64,000 nucleotides of DNA from Scylla paramamosain (GCF_035594125.1 NC_087185.1:10060501-10124500), one strand, 5' to 3'. Numbered from the stretch's first letter, positions 32,615 to 47,300 are shown. Numbers and translations are program-made. Notes: generated by a model not told the origin, from the letters alone.

Positions 32615-35288
32615 GGGTGTTTTGCATACGTTTTAGCGTTTTGGTACGTAAGAAATTGAAATACACTCAAAAGACACGTTTTTTTTTGTAATATTATTTT
32701 CTACTCAGGGAGCTTTAAAATAAAACCTTTTTAATGTTATGGTGCCTAACATGCAAGAAAAAATATACGGTTCTTGTAATGTCGTTTCGTGTTCCCATGT
32801 AGTGGGCTTTGCATGCCTTTTGACGTTTTGGTAGGTAACAATTTTAAAAACACTCAAAACACACTTTTTTTGGTTATATTGTTCTGTTTCTCCATATAGC
32901 GTGCTATTAACATGTTTAATCATTTCGGCACCAAAGAAGCTAAAAAAACAAAAAAAGCAACACACGTTTGTCGTAATCTCTTTTTGTTTTCCATATAGGC
33001 AATTTTGCATGCATTTGGCGTTTTTCTATGTAACAAGCTGAAAAATAATGAAAATACACGGTTTGGTAATGTTATTCCGTTTCTCCATAAAAGTTGTTTT
33101 GTTGGTTGTTTTGTTATGTAGTTTTGTTTTCCCATATAGGGTTCTTACAATGTTTTTAGCGTTTTGGTGCATAACACGCTCATAAACACCCAAAGACAAG
33201 TTTTTTGATATGTCGTTTCTTTTCCGCATATATGGTACTTTACATGCATTTCACGTTTTGGGTACCAAAGAATGTGAAATACACATGAAAATACACGTTT
33301 TTGGTAATGTTTTTCTTTTTCTCCATATAGAGTGCTATTCATGCTTTTTATCGTTTTGGTACCTAAGAAGCTCAGAAACACTCACAATACAGGTTTCTCG
33401 TAATGTTCTTTCGTTGCCCCATTTAGGGTACTTGCATGGATTTTGTTGTTTTTGTACGTAGGAATCTTAAAAACACTCAAAATACTTGTTTTTTGATGTT
33501 TTTATGTTTCTCCATAAAGAGTGTTTTGCATGCTTTTTAAGGGTTTTCATTTGTATGAAACTGAAAAACATTCAAAGGACATGTTTTGGGTAATGTTTTA
33601 TACTACCATATAGGGTGCTTGCCATGCTTCTTAGTGTTTTGATGCCTAACATGCACAAAAACATTTAAAAGATATGTTTTTTGTAATGTCGTTTCGTTTC
33701 CCCGTATAGGGAGCTTTGCATACATTTTGGTGTTTTGTTACCTAACAATGTGTAAAACATTCAAAATGCAAGTTTTTGGTAACATACAGAGTTCGTTACG
33801 TGCATTTTATCGTTTTGGTACGCAAGAAGCTCAGAAACACTCATAATACACATTTCTCGTAATGTCCTTTCATTTCCTCGTATAGGATCTATTACATGCA
33901 TTTTGGAATTTTGGTACCTAACAAGGTGAAAAACACTCAAAATACATGTTTTTGGTAATGTTCTGTTTCTCCATATAAATGTCCTTTCGTTATCGTTTTC
34001 TTACCTAAGAAACTTAAAAACACAAATTATGCACGTTTCTTGTAATGTTCATTTGTTTTCTCATATAGAGTACTTTGCATGCCCTTTGGCATTTTTTTTT
34101 CTATATAGTAAGCTTAAAAACACTCAAAATACACGTTTATGGTAATGTTATTCTGTTTCTCCGTTAAGGGTGTTTTGTATGCGTTTTAGCGTTTTAGTTC
34201 GTAAGGACGTCAGAAACACTCTAAATTCCCATATAGGTTGTTTTCCATGCCTTTTCAATATTTTGGTACATACCATGATGACATTTTTATATAGTCTTTT
34301 CGTTTAACCGTATTTGCATTCATTTCTGCGTTTGGAACCTGACAATGTGAAAAAAAAAAAAACTAAAAAATACAAATTTTAAGTAATGTTGTTCAGTTTC
34401 TCCAAATAGAATGCTATTTAAGCGTTTTAGAGTTTTCATACCTGGAAAAAAAAAAACCATTTAGACGTTTCTTGTAATGTTCTTTCCTTTACCCATGTGT
34501 GCTTTGCATACATTTTTGCAGTTTTGTACTTAATGAGCTCAAAAAGTTAAAATACACGATTTTTGTTATATTGATATTTGTTTTCCATAAAGGATGTTTT
34601 ATATGTGTTTTATATTTACTGTACGTAAAAAGGTCAAAACACTCAAAAGACACCTTTTTCGTAATAATATTTTTATTCCCATATATGGTGATTTCCCTGG
34701 TTTTTGGCGCTATGGTGCATAACATTACTTAAATACCTAAAAGACACGTTTCTGGTAATGTCGAAAGCCATTTAGGTGTCTTTCGATGCATTCTGGCGTT
34801 TTGGTAAATAATAATGTGGAAAACACTCAAAATACACATTTTTGGTAAAGTTGTTTTGTTTATCCATATATAGAGCTATTCATTCTCATAATACATGTTT
34901 CTCGTAATGTCATTTTGTTTAACCATATAGGATCTTTGGTATACATTTTGTCGTTTCTGTACCTAACAAGGTGAGAAAAAATAAATAAATAAATAAATAA
35001 AATATACGTTTTTGGATATGTTCTTTTCTCTATAAAAGAGTGCTATTCATGCGTTTTAGCGTTTTAATACTTAAGAAAATCAAAAATACTCATAATACGT
35101 TTTTTTTTTTTGTAATGGTCTTTCCTTTCATTATATAACTTTGCATGCATTTAAGCGTTTTGCTACATAAAAATGTGAAAATACTCAAATTACACGTTGT
35201 TTGGCATAGTTTTTTTCCTGTTTCTCCATATACACGAGTTTTTGCGTTTTTTTTGCCTTGTGGTTCTTACGAAACTATAAAACAATCC
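32167..35288 (+). repeat. ~95-bp satellite, forward orientation, right arm
   Basis: Reverse complement of 27,953-31,130, with identical stretches of hundreds of bases (for example 32,705-33,010 against 30,190-30,495). An (AAAT)n tract lies at about 34,977-35,002. No gene is seen. Confidence 0.85.
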
Positions 35289-36114
35289 CTTACAGAAGAA
35301 TAAGATCGCAGAAAAATGATCCTAAATGGATGACTGAGGTTAAAACACTACATAGGGCGAAAAAGAAGTATATATGAGATTAAAGACAGAGGAAGTGGTT
35401 TTAAGGCCATAATATAATGAATTAGCTAGAAAAGTCAGGAGTTTAACAAGGAAAGCTAAAAATAGTTATGAATTAAAGGTAGCCAGCCAAGCGCAGATGG
35501 ACCCCAAGGGATTTTATCAGACATATAAGACGAAGAATAGAGAAACAATAGTTCCTTAAAGACAGCAGAATGGGACCTGCTTTATTGTTGGGAGAAGATT
35601 AGTAAAATTGTGAACGAGTATTTTTAACTGTCTTTGCCCAGGAAAACATTTGCCGAATAGTGAGAAGATATTTAGAGTAGAAGAAAATGAGAAGCTGACA
35701 GATATTACCATAACTAAAGAGATAGTGGAACAGGATATAGATAAGCTGAAAAGTTCAAGTCACCAAGACCACATGAAATATATTCCAGAGTATTTAAGGA
35801 ATGGAAAAAGGTTTTAAGTAATCTGTTAGTTTCTGTTCTTAGGAAATCACTTTAGTCATGTGAGGTATCGGTAATGTGGAGGCAGGCGAATATAGAAAGG
35901 AGATAACTTTAACGTCTAATTATAGACCTGTCAGCTTAACTTCTGTTGAATGTAAAATAATGGAGTCATTCGAAGAACATTTAAGAGCATTTAGACAAAC
36001 ATAACTTGATAAATCAGTCACAGCATGGCTTCACAAAGCCATGCTGTGTCTCACCTGACAAACTTGGTAAGTTTATACAGTTCCCTAACTGTCCTGAATG
36101 TAACTTATCAATGA
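35289..36114 (+). pseudogene. Degenerate CR1 relic, right arm
   Basis: Mirror copy of 27,122-27,952, read on the plus strand. It begins with the region encoding SQKNDPKWMT-like sequence, continues through the linker and first RT block, and ends with about 30 bp not in the intact LINE (GTCCTGAATGTAACTTATC). In-frame stops and indels are shared with the left arm. It also contains the hairpin at 36,019-36,048. Confidence 0.85.
36019..36048. repeat. Perfect 13-bp hairpin inside CR1 relic, right arm
   Basis: Reverse complement of 27,183-27,212, with loop CACA. It is conserved in both arms. Confidence 0.85.
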
Positions 36115-39100
36115 AATATTTATTTCGCTTCTCCATAAAGGGTGTTTTGCTTGGGTTTTAGCGTTTCTGTAAATAAGAACCTATAAAACACGTTTTTAGT
36201 AGTGTTGTTTTGTATTCCTTTATAGAGCGCTTTCCATGCTTTTTAGCGTTTTGGTGTCTAACACAATCAAAAACACTCAAAAGACACGTTGATGATAATA
36301 TCATTTTGTTTCCCGATAAAGGGGGCTTTCAATGCATTTTGTCTTTTGGTACTTAACAGTATTAAAAAAGTTTAAGTAAGAGTTTTCGGTAGAGTTGTTT
36401 TTCCATATAAAGTGCTAATCACGTGATTTTGCGTCTTAATCTCTCATAATACACTTTTCTCGTAATGTCCTTTCTTTTCTCCATGTAGGATGCTTTATGT
36501 GTAATTTGGCATTTTTATACTTAACTAGCACAAAAACAATCAAAATACAAGTTTTTGGTAATGTTATTCTGTTTCTCCATAAAGGTTGTTTTGCATGCGT
36601 TTCAGCGATTTCGGACGTAAGAAGGTCAAAAACACTCTAAAGATATCTTTTTTGGTAATGTTATTTTATATTGCCAAATAGGGTGCTTTCAATGCTTTTT
36701 AGCATTTTGATTCCTAACACTCAAGTAAACACTCAAAAGACACGTTTCCTGTAATATTGTTTTGCTTCTTCATATAGGGATCTGCATGCATTATGATGTT
36801 TTGCTACATAATGTGAAAAACGCTCAAAATAAAGGTTTTAGCTAATGTTGTTCTTTTTCTCTATATAGGGTGCTATTCGTGCGTTTTAGCGTTTTGGTAC
36901 TTAGGAAGCTCAAAAACACTAATTAAACTTGTTTATCTTAATGTCTTTTCATTTCCCCATATAGGATGCTTCGTATGTATTTTGACGTTTTGGTACATAA
37001 CAAGGTAAAAAAAAAAAAAGAAAAAAAAAAAACACACTCAAAAACATGTTTTTGGTGATGTTCTGTTTCTCCATTAAGAGAAATAGAATATATTCAATAT
37101 ATATTCAGGCGACTCAAAACACTGATAATGCACGCTTCTCGTAATGTCCTATCGTTTCCCCATACAGGGTGCTTTACATGCATTTTTAAGTTGATGTACG
37201 TAACAGACTCAAAAAGACTCAAAATACACGTTTTTGGTAAGGTTTTTCTATTTGGTAAGGTTATTCGTGTTTGTTGCACGTGTTTTAGCGTTTTGGAACG
37301 TAAAAAGTTTAAAACACTTAAAAGACACGCTTTTAGTAATGTTATTTTGCATTTCTATATAAGGTGCTTTCCATGCTATTTAGCGTTTTCGTGCCTAACA
37401 CGCTGAAAAACACATAAAAACACATTTCTTACATTGTTGTTTAATTTTCTCGTATAGCGAGCAAGCATTATGGTGTTTTTGCTGCCTAACAATGTGAAAA
37501 ACATTCAAATTACACGATTTTGGTAATGTTTTTCTCTTTCTCTAACAAGCTCAAAAAAACACTCAAAAAACACATTTCTGGTAATGTCATTTCGTTTCAC
37601 GATATAGAGTGCTTTGGGGACATTTTATTGTTTCGGTGCCTAACAATGTGAAAATAAATAAATGAATAAACGTTTTTGGTGATGTTATATTTCTCCATAT
37701 AAACTGCTATTCATGTGTTTTAGAGCTTTGATACCGAACAAGCTCAAAAGCACTTATAACTCATATTCCTTGTAATGTCTTTCTCTTTCCTTATATAGAG
37801 ATCATCGAAAGCATTTTAGTGCTTTGTTACCTAAAAAAAAAAAAAAAAACACGTTCATCATAATGTTGTTCTGTTTCTTTAAATAACTTTCTTTGTAAGA
37901 AGCATTTTACCGCTTTGGTACCTAACAAAACACACCTTTTTGGTAATATTAAGTTTCTTCATATAGAATACTTTTCAAGCGTTTTAGTGTTTCGGTACCT
38001 AAGAAGCTCACAAACACGTTCCTGTTAATATCGTTTCTTTACTCATTATGGGGTACTTTGCTTGCATTTTGGCTTCTATGTACATAAGAAGTTAAAGAAA
38101 CAATACTCCATCCATGAAGGGTGTTTTCCACGCGTTTGAGCATGTTGGTATGGAAGCTTTAAAACATAAAAAAGACAAGTTTTTTGTAATGTTGATTTGT
38201 ATTCCCATATATGATAGTTTCCATGTTTTTTTTTGAGTTTCGGTATTTAACACTCTCAAAAGCACTCAAAAGTCAAGTGTCTGGTAATGGCATTTCGTTA
38301 CACCATTTAGAGTCCTCTGCATACATTTTGTCATTCTGGTACCTAACAATGTAAACAACACGTTTTTCTTAATGTATTTATATTCCCTAATATTGAATGT
38401 TATTCACACGTTTTAGCATCTTAGTATAAAAAAAAAAAAACATTCAATACACGTTTCTGATAATATCGTTTTGTTTCATAATGTAGGGTACTTTGCAGGC
38501 ATCTTTATTTTTTTTCTGTTCATAACAATACAAAAAAAAAAAAAAATCTAGAATAAGCATTTTTGGTAATGGTATTCTTTACCTCAATAAAAAAATGTTT
38601 TGTATGCGTTTTATCATTTTGGTACGTAAAAAACTCAAAAACACTTCAAAGACACGTTTTTGGTAATATTATTTTGTATTCTCATATGAATTGCTTTTCA
38701 TGCTTTGTAACGTTTTCGTGCCTAACACAATCAAAAACACTCAAACGACACGTTTCTGGTCTTGTCATTTCGTTTCCTCATATATAATTCTTTGCATGCT
38801 TTTTTGCGTTTTGTTACCTAACAATGGAAATAGCATTTAAAAGAAAGAGTTTTTTGGTATCGTTATTTTTTTTTTCTCCATATAAAGTGCTATTAACGCA
38901 TTTTATTCTTTGGTACTTAAGAAACTCAGGAACACTTATAATACCTGTTTCTTGTAATATCGTATCATTTCCGAAATAGGGTACTTTCATGAATTTTGGT
39001 ATTTTTCTACATTACAAGCTCAAAACATTGAAAATACACACTTTTGATGATATTATTGTGTTTCTTCATGAACGGCTTGCCTTTTAACGCTTTGTTACGT

Positions 39101-39149
39101 AATAAGTTAAAAACAAAACATATTTCGTAATGTTTTCTTTTCCAATATA
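36115..39149 (+). repeat. ~95-bp satellite, forward orientation, right arm
   Basis: Reverse complement of 24,115-27,121, with the same higher-order order. No gene is seen. Confidence 0.82.
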
Positions 39150-39374
<225 letters not shown>

Positions 39375-39539
39375 TCCTAAAAGATGAATTTCAAACCCAA
39401 GCCACAAACCACCATACGAGTATTTCCCCTTCAAAGTAATCCTTCTGGAGTATACAACTGCGCTCCCAACCCTCTACAGTCACTAATCTTTTTCTTACGT
39501 GCTTTTAAAATCATGTCCTCTGTTGCAGGTCGTTTAACA

Positions 39540-40595
39540 ATGAGCGCTGAACAGCGAACAAACTTGAAGTTTTTGGTGCAGTTGGGGAAAACGCCGTCAG
39601 AAGCACTGGGTATGCTGCAAAAAGTGTACGGGGATGAGACAATGTCACGCTCACGTGTTTTTGAGTGGTGCAAGAGGTTCAAAGAGGGCCGGGAGGACGT
39701 GGAAGATGACCCCAGGAGTGGAAGACCCTCAACGAGCAGGAATGAGGCCAATGTTGAGCGTGTCAAGCAGATGGTGCGTGACGATCGTCGGTTGACTGTT
39801 CGAAAGATCGCAGATGAGCTTGGCATGAACCACAACAGCGTGTGGAAGATTATCACTGAAGATCTGGGCATGCGGAAAGTCTGTGCGAAGATGGTGCCGA
39901 GACTCCTGAACGATGACCAGAAGGGACGACGCATGCAGGTGTGTCAGGACATCCTCGAGCGTCTGGAAACTGAACCAGACTTGCTCAGGAGAGTCATCAC
40001 CGGCGATGAGTCCTGGGTATTTGAGTACGACCCGGAGACCAAACGCCAGAGCCTTCAATGGAAGAGTCCGGCGTCGCCACGGCCGAAGAAAGCAAGGCAG
40101 TCCAGGTCCAGCTTCAAGGTCATGTTGATCGCTTTCTTCGATGTGAGGGGCATCGTCCACTGCGAGTTCTTGCCACAGGGCCAGACAGTCAACCAACATG
40201 TGTACAAAGAAGTACTGCGGCGTCTGCTTCGTGCAGTGCGCGAGAAGAGGCGGGAGTTGTGGCAGGGCAACTCGTGGCTGCTTCACCACGACAATGCGCC
40301 TGCTCACAATGCCCTGAGCATCAGAGAGTTCTTGGCCAAGAAGAACATCGCCGTGCTGGAGCAACCGCCCTACTCACCTGACCTCGCTCCGTGCGACTTC
40401 TTCCTCTTCCCCAAGCTCAAGGAGGTCATGAAGGGGACCCGTTTTGATGATGCGGACGACATCAAAAAGGCCGTGACGACGGAGCTGAGGAGCATCCCGC
40501 AAGAATCCTTCCAGCAGTGCATGCAAGCCTGGCAGAGAAGGATGGACAAGTGCATGCGGTGCCAGGGGGATTACTTCGAAGGAGATAACCTATAG
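39540..40595 (+). CDS. Mariner transposase, apparently full length (351 aa)
   Basis: A cut-and-paste transposase that binds the terminal repeats and inserts the element at TA. The N-terminal half has the two helix-turn-helix regions of the family (LKFLVQLGKTPSEAL, SRVFEWCKRFKEGRE, EDDPRSGRPSTS, then RKIADELGMNHNSVWKI). The linker motif usually written WVPHEL reads MVPRLL here. The catalytic triad is D156 (ITGDESW), D251 (LHHDNAPAH) and D286 (YSPDLAPCDFF), with 34 residues between the last two, which defines DD34D. The frame is open upstream to 39,384. I chose the ATG at 39,540 because family members start just before the EQR...LKF block and are about 345-350 residues; ATG 39,513 would add nine. 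There is no stop or frameshift. Activity is plausible but unproven. Confidence 0.93.
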   Translation: MSAEQRTNLKFLVQLGKTPSEALGMLQKVYGDETMSRSRVFEWCKRFKEGREDVEDDPRSGRPSTSRNEANVERVKQMVRDDRRLTVRKIADELGMNHNSVWKIITEDLGMRKVCAKMVPRLLNDDQKGRRMQVCQDILERLETEPDLLRRVITGDESWVFEYDPETKRQSLQWKSPASPRPKKARQSRSSFKVMLIAFFDVRGIVHCEFLPQGQTVNQHVYKEVLRRLLRAVREKRRELWQGNSWLLHHDNAPAHNALSIREFLAKKNIAVLEQPPYSPDLAPCDFFLFPKLKEVMKGTRFDDADDIKKAVTTELRSIPQESFQQCMQAWQRRMDKCMRCQGDYFEGDNL

Positions 40596-40613
40596 TTTGT
40601 AGCCTGGATGTGA

Positions 40614-40619
40614 AATAAA
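40614..40619 (+). promoter_or_regulatory. Possible polyadenylation signal of mariner
   Basis: AATAAA lies 19 bases after the transposase stop and just before the right terminal repeat. Position fits, but such hexamers are common in AT-rich DNA. Confidence 0.4.
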
Positions 40620-40629
40620 ACTTGTGTGG

Positions 40630-40660
40630 CACCAGTCCTGGAACTTTAATGACACACCTC

Positions 40661-40661
<1 letters not shown>
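40630..40661 (-). repeat. Mariner right terminal inverted repeat
   Basis: A perfect 32-bp inverted match to the left end, followed by TA at 40,662-40,663. Confidence 0.97.

Positions 40662-40745
<84 letters not shown>
40662..40745. repeat. (TA)n then (TG)n compound microsatellite
   Basis: TA repeat to 40,692 then TG repeat to about 40,741, with imperfect TG beyond. The TG part has no counterpart in the left arm. Confidence 0.95.
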
Positions 40746-40747
<2 letters not shown>

Positions 40748-43700
40748 TGTGTGTGTATTCGTTTCCCATATAAATTCCTTTATAAATATTTTGGCGTTTT
40801 GGTACCTAACACTGAGAAATAATCGAAACACTTTTTTGGTAATATTATTGAGTTTCTACATATGGAGTGCTATTCACGCGTTTTAGGATTTATGTTACAT
40901 AAGAAGATCAAAAACACATGAAATGCACCTTTGAGTTAATGAAGTTTTGTTTCACCATATGAAGTACTTTGCATACATTTTTTTTCCGTTTCTGTAGCTA
41001 ACAAGCTTAAAAGCACCCAAAAAGCACATTTTTTGTAATGTCATTCTACACAAAGAATGTTTTGCATAAGTTTTAACGTCTTGGTACGTAAGAAGATGAA
41101 AAACACTCAAAAGGTACGCTTTTTCTAATGTGTTTTGTATTGCAATATAGAGTGCTTTCAATGCATTTTAGCGTTTTGTTGCCTGAACAGGCTCAAAAAT
41201 ACTCAAAAGACATGTTTTTGCCAATGTCGTATCGTTTCCCCATATAGAGTGTTTTCATACTTTTTGGTACATAACAATGTGAAAAAAACACTCAAAAGAA
41301 ATGTTTTTGGTAATGTTGTTTTGTTACTCTATATAGACTGCTATGAAGGCATTTTAAAGTTTCGGTACTTAAAAAGATTAAAACACCAGGCACGTTTCAC
41401 GTCATATCTTTTCGTTTCCTCGTAAATGGTGCTTTGCATGCATTTTGGCGTTTTGGTACGTAATATTGCAAAAAACACTCAAAATAGACGTTTTTGGCAG
41501 TGTTTTAACATTTACAGTTATACTAAGTTCAGAAACACTTGTAATACACATTTCTTGTAATGTCATTTCGTTTCCCATAAAGGGTACTTTGTATACATTT
41601 TGGTGTTTTTGTACATAGGAAGCTGAAAACAGAGAATACACACGTTTTGATAATGTTATTATGTTTCTCCATAAAGGATGCTTTGCATAGATTCTAGCGT
41701 TTCGGTACGTAAAAAGCTAAAAAAAGAAAAAAAAGACGTTTTTAGTATCTTTTTTTTCAATATAGTGTGCTTTCCATGTTTTTTAGATTTTTGGTTCCTA
41801 AAACGTTGAAAACACTGTAAAGACACATTTATACTAATGTTGATTAATTTCCTCATATAAACTGCGTTTCATGTATTTTCCAGTTTTCGTACTAACAAAG
41901 TGAAAACACTGAAAACACCTTTTTGGTGTTTCTACACATACAGTGCTATTCACGCGTGTTTGCTTTTTGTTACCTAAGAAGGTCAATAATATTCATAATA
42001 CACGTTTCTGGTAATACCATTTTGTTTTGTAATAATGTTGCCGTTTCTATACCTAACAAGCTGAAAAACACTCGAACTTCACATTTTTGGTAATGTTATT
42101 TGGTTTCTCTATAAACGGTGTTTTGAATCCATTTCAGCGTTTTGATATGTAAGAAGCTTAAAACAGTCATAAGACACGCTTTTGATATAGAGTTTTCTGA
42201 TGATTGATATAGATGTTTTCTGTTCCTATATATGGTGATTTAAATACTTTTTTTTTTTTTTTTTGCGTTTGGTGCCTAACACGCTCAAAAACACTTAAAA
42301 GACACGTTTCTAGTAATGTCATTTCCTTTCCCATATATAGTTCGATGCGTGCATTTTGGCATTTCGGTACCTAAAAAAAATGAATAAATATATAAAAATA
42401 AACGTTTTTAGTCATTTTTTTATATATATATTTATTTTTTTTTTCAATAAAGATTGCTCTTCACGAATTTTTGAGATTTGGTAACTAAGAAGCTCAAAAT
42501 TACTCATAATAGACGTTTATCATAATGTCCTTGTATTTACCCATATAAGATGCTATGGATCCATTTTGGCGTTTTGCTCTCTAACAATGTTAATGTAATA
42601 GTCTTTTTTTGGTAATCTTGTTCTGTTTCTCCACCTAAAGTGCCAAAGATGCGTTTTGGCGTTCTGGTACGTAAGAGGCTCAGAAACACTTATAATACAG
42701 ATTTTTCTAATATCGCTTAATTTCCCATATAGGGAAATTTGCATGCATTTTGTTATTTTTATACGTAAAACCCACCAAAAAAATTGAAAATAATTTTTTC
42801 GTAATGTTATTTATTTTATTATTTTTTTTTTTATAAATAGAGTTAGCATGCTTTTTAGTGTTTTCATACGTAAAAAGCTCAAAAACACTCAAAAGGCACG
42901 TTTTTGGTATTTTTTTTTTTTTATTCCTTACATTTTCGAATTTTGGTGGCTGAAAACTTTGAAAAGGCACGTATCTGGTAATGTCGTTTTGTTTCTTCAT
43001 ATAAAGTGTTTTACATGCATTTTGGCGTTTTGGTAACTAACAATAAGAACTCTCCAATTTTTTTGGTAATAGTCTAATTGTACACATGAGTGTTATTCAT
43101 GCCTTTAACAATTTTGTTTTCTAAGATTAATATCACTCATAACTCACATTTCTGGTAATATCGTCTCAAAATACACGTTTTTGGTAATATAGTTCTGTTT
43201 CTCCATATCGAGTGCTATTTACGCATTTTTGCTTTTCGGTACTTAGGATGCTAAAAACACTCATTATACACATTTCTTATAATATCCTATCGTTTACCAG
43301 TATAGAGTAGTTTCCATAGAGTTCGGCGTTTTCGTACTTAATCAGCTCAAACACACTTACAATACATGTTTATGGTAACGTTATTCAGTTTCTCCAAATT
43401 ACTTGCTTTGCATGCATTTTGGCGTTTTGGTACCTAACTGAAAAACACATAGAATCCACGTTTTTGGGTAATGTATTTTTTCTCTGTTTTGAATATATAG
43501 ACTGTTTTTTTCAAGAGTTTTATTGTTTTAATACATAAGAAGTTCAAAAACACTCATTATACACATTTCTGGTAATATAATTTTGTTTTCCAATATAGGG
43601 TTCTTTGCATACATTTTGGCGTTTTTGTACTTAAAAAACTCGAAAACACAAAAAAATCCAAATTTTTTGTAATGTTAGTATGTTTACCCATTAAGGTGTT

Positions 43701-44235
43701 TTGCATACGATTGCACGTCTTGATATGGATCTTAAAAACTCTCAATCGAAACATTTTTGGTAAATTTGTTTTGTGTTCCCATATAGGGTGCTTTCCATGC
43801 TTTTTAACGTTTTGTCAATGATAATGTCGTTTCCTTTCTCCATAGAATGTGGTTTGCAAATATTTTGGCATTTTGGAACCTAACAAAGTGGAAAACACTC
43901 AATACACACGTTTTTGATAATGTTGTTCTGTTTCTACATACAGAGTGCTATCCATGCGTTTTAGCGTTTTGTTACCTAAGGTCAATAACACTCATAATAA
44001 ACGTTTCTGTTAATTATGTTTCGTTTTACAATATTGGATATTTTCTTGCATTTTTCCCATTTTATATCTTACAAGCTCAAAAAATACTCAAATTACACAT
44101 TTTTCGTAATGTTATTCTATTCCTCCTTAAAGGGTATTTTGCATGCTTTGTATCGTTATGTTACGTAAGAATCACAAAAACACTCAAAGTAAGCTTTTTT
44201 GGTAATGTTGTGCCATTAACGCGATTTTGCATTTT
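40746..44235 (+). repeat. ~95-bp satellite, forward orientation, right arm
   Basis: Reverse complement of about 19,830-22,820, except that about 40,960-41,640 is absent from the left arm. No gene is seen. Confidence 0.8.
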
Positions 44236-44335
44236 TTTTTTCTTTCTGTAGGAGGGAAACCGGCCAAGGGCACCAAAAACTGAGATTTCGGTCCCCAAAA
44301 AGGGTCCGAAGTGGTAATAAAATAAATTGAAGGAA
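44236..44335 (-). mobile_element. Solo LINE (or SINE) 3'-tail relic, right arm
   Basis: Mirror of 19,737-19,830, with the same tail signature on the minus strand. It shows that insertion preceded the inverted duplication. Confidence 0.65.
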
Positions 44336-47300
44336 ACTACTTCAAAAGCTGAAAAAATAGTAACAATACACGATTTTTTATTTTTTTTTTCACATCATTT
44401 TTTGCGTTTTTGTACCTGACACGCTCAAATGCACTGAAAACACACGTTTCTGGTGTGTTTTTTACATTGTTAGGTATTAGAACGACAAAATGCATGCAAT
44501 GGACTCAAAATGGTTTAACGAAATGTCATTACCAGACTCATAACTTTTGAGTGCCATTGAGCTTGTTAAACACAAAAACTCTAAAAAAAAAATCATGGAA
44601 AGGATCTTATATGAGAACGCAAATCAACATTAAGAAAACTTTTGTTTTGTATGTTTTAAAGCTTCTTCCATTATCAACAACTTCAAACGGGTGTAAAACA
44701 CTCTTTATGGACACAAGCAATAACATTACCAAAATCGTGGATGGAGTGTATTTTATTTTTTTTAACTTCTTACTTAGATAAACACCAAAATGCATGCAAA
44801 GTACCCCATAATGAGACACGAAACGATATTATCAGGGACGTGTATAATGAATGTTTGTGAGCTTCTTAGGAAGCAAACACTAAAATGCTTGAAAAGTGTC
44901 CTATATGAAGAAAGTGAATATTACCAAAAACGTGTTTTGTTAGGCACCAAAATGGCAAAATACATACAAAACAAGTTATTCTAAGAAACAGAACAATATT
45001 ACCAAAAATGTGTATTGTGTGTTTAAGCTCGTTAGGTAGCAAAACGTCATAATACATGCAAACCACTCTATATGGGGAAGCGAAAAGACATGACGAGAAA
45101 AGTGTATAATGAGTATCTTTTTTTTTTTTTTGAGCTTCTAAGGCACAAACATGCAAAAATGCGTGAAAAGCACTTCATAATGAAAAACAGAACATTATAA
45201 TAACGTGTTTTTTTTATTATAAAATACCAAAACACTAAAATGCTTTCGAAGCACTCTATATACGGAAATAAAAAGTTATTACGAGGAACATGTATTTTAA
45301 GTTTTTAAGTTTCTTAGGTGCCAAAGCTCTAAAATTCATGAATAGCACTTTATATGGAAAAACATAACCACCAAAAAAGCTTGTTTATTTATTTATTTAT
45401 TTATTTATATATTTTCACATTGTTAGGCACCAAAACGCCAAAATGAATTTAAAGCACTCCATATGGGGAAACGAAATTACATTACCAGAAACGTGTCTTT
45501 TGAGCGTTTTTGAGGTTCTTAGATACGAAAACGCTAAAAAAAACCCATCGAAAGCACCCTTTATTGGAATACAAAAAGAACATTACCAAAAAACGTGTCT
45601 TTTGAGTGTTTTTGAGTTTCTCATGTACCGAAACCCTGAAACGCATGCAAAAAAAAAAAAAAAAAACGATATAGAAAAGTTGAATAACATCAGCAAAAAT
45701 GTGTGTTTTGAGTATTTATGAACTTCTTAGGAAAAGAAACGTCAAAATGCATGCAAAATACCCTATGTGATTAAAAAAAAAATATATATATATTATCAGA
45801 ACTGTGCATTCTAAAGTTGTTCTACCTTATCAAAATGCTAAAAGGCGTCCAGAACACCAAAAGAAAAGATTACCAAAAATGTGTATTTTGAGTATTTTTG
45901 ACCTTCTTAGGTAGATAAACGGCGAAATGCATGCAACGTGTCCTATATGATGAAACAATACGATATATATATTTTTTTATATATATACCAAAAACGCTAA
46001 AACATGTAAACTATACTCTATATGGAACAAGACAACATTAAACGTTGTCCTGTTGTAAAAAAAAAAAAAACGTTTTTTCACATTCTTAAAAAAAAAGTTT
46101 TCTTTCACATTCTTAGTATCAAAACAACAAAATACATTCTTTATATGAGGAAACGAAGTGACATTACTAAAAATATTCAATTTTTTTCTGTATTTTAGGC
46201 ACTAAAACGCTAAAACACATTGTTTATGTGTTTTATTAGAACACAAAAACGTTTCTTTTGAGTGTTTTTATGCTTCTTACGAAAAAAAAAAAAAACGCAA
46301 AACGCGTGGAAAATACGCTTTATGGAGAAAGAGAATAACATTACCAAAAATGTATATTTTGAGTATGTTTGAGGTACTTATGTGCAGAAATGGCAAAATA
46401 CCTTCTAAGTATTATATGTAGTGAAACAAAATGATATTACCAAAAACTTTTATGGTGTTTTTTTTTGTTTTTTTTTGAGATTCCTATGTACCAAAACGTT
46501 AAAACTGGTGAATAGCACTCTATATAGAGAAAGAGAATAACATTACCAAAAACGTGTATTTTTAGTAATTTTCACATTCTTAGATACCAAAAAGCTAAAA
46601 TGAATGCAAAGTGCTTTATACTGGGAAACGAAAGGACATTACCAGAAATATGCCTTTTTAGTGTTTTCAGCGGTTTGTCAACCAAAATACGAAAAAGCAT
46701 GGAAAGCACCCTTTATTGGAATACAAAACAGCAATATCAAAAACGCATCTTTTGAGGGGTTTTTTTTTGAAGTTCTTACGAACTAAAACGCTAAAACACA
46801 TCCAAAACTCTTTTTTTATGGAGAAACAGAATAGCATTACCAAAAGTGTGCATTTTCAGTATTTTTGAGATTGTTATATATAAAAACGCCAAAATTCATG
46901 CAAAGTACCCTATATGGGAAAGGAAACGATATTACAAGAAACGTCTCTTAGTTACCAAAACGCTAAAACAAGTGAATAGCTTTTTAAATGGAGACTGAAA
47001 AACATTACCAAAAACCATCTGTTTTGAGTATTTTTTTACATTATTAAATATCAAAACGTCAAATGCATGCAAATCACCCGGGGAAACGAAACATTATCAG
47101 AAACGTGTTTTGTGAATATTTTTAACCTTCTTAGGTAGCAAAATTCTAAATTGCGTCAATAGCACTTTATATAGAGAAAAAGAACAATATTACTGAAAAC
47201 ATTTATTTTCAGTGTTTTTTGCATTGTTAGTACAAAAAAAACACAAATTGCATATAAACTACTTTACTGGAAAACGAAACATTACCAGACGTTGTTTTGT

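Noticed and set aside
39384..39539. N-terminal extension of the mariner transposase
   Set aside because: The frame is open, but the roughly 50 added residues do not resemble the family's N-terminus, and the normal length is reached from the ATG at 39,540.
39431..40364. Minus-strand open frames of 167 and 211 codons opposite the mariner transposase
   Set aside because: They are shadows of the higher-GC transposase gene in the opposite strand, with no recognisable domain.
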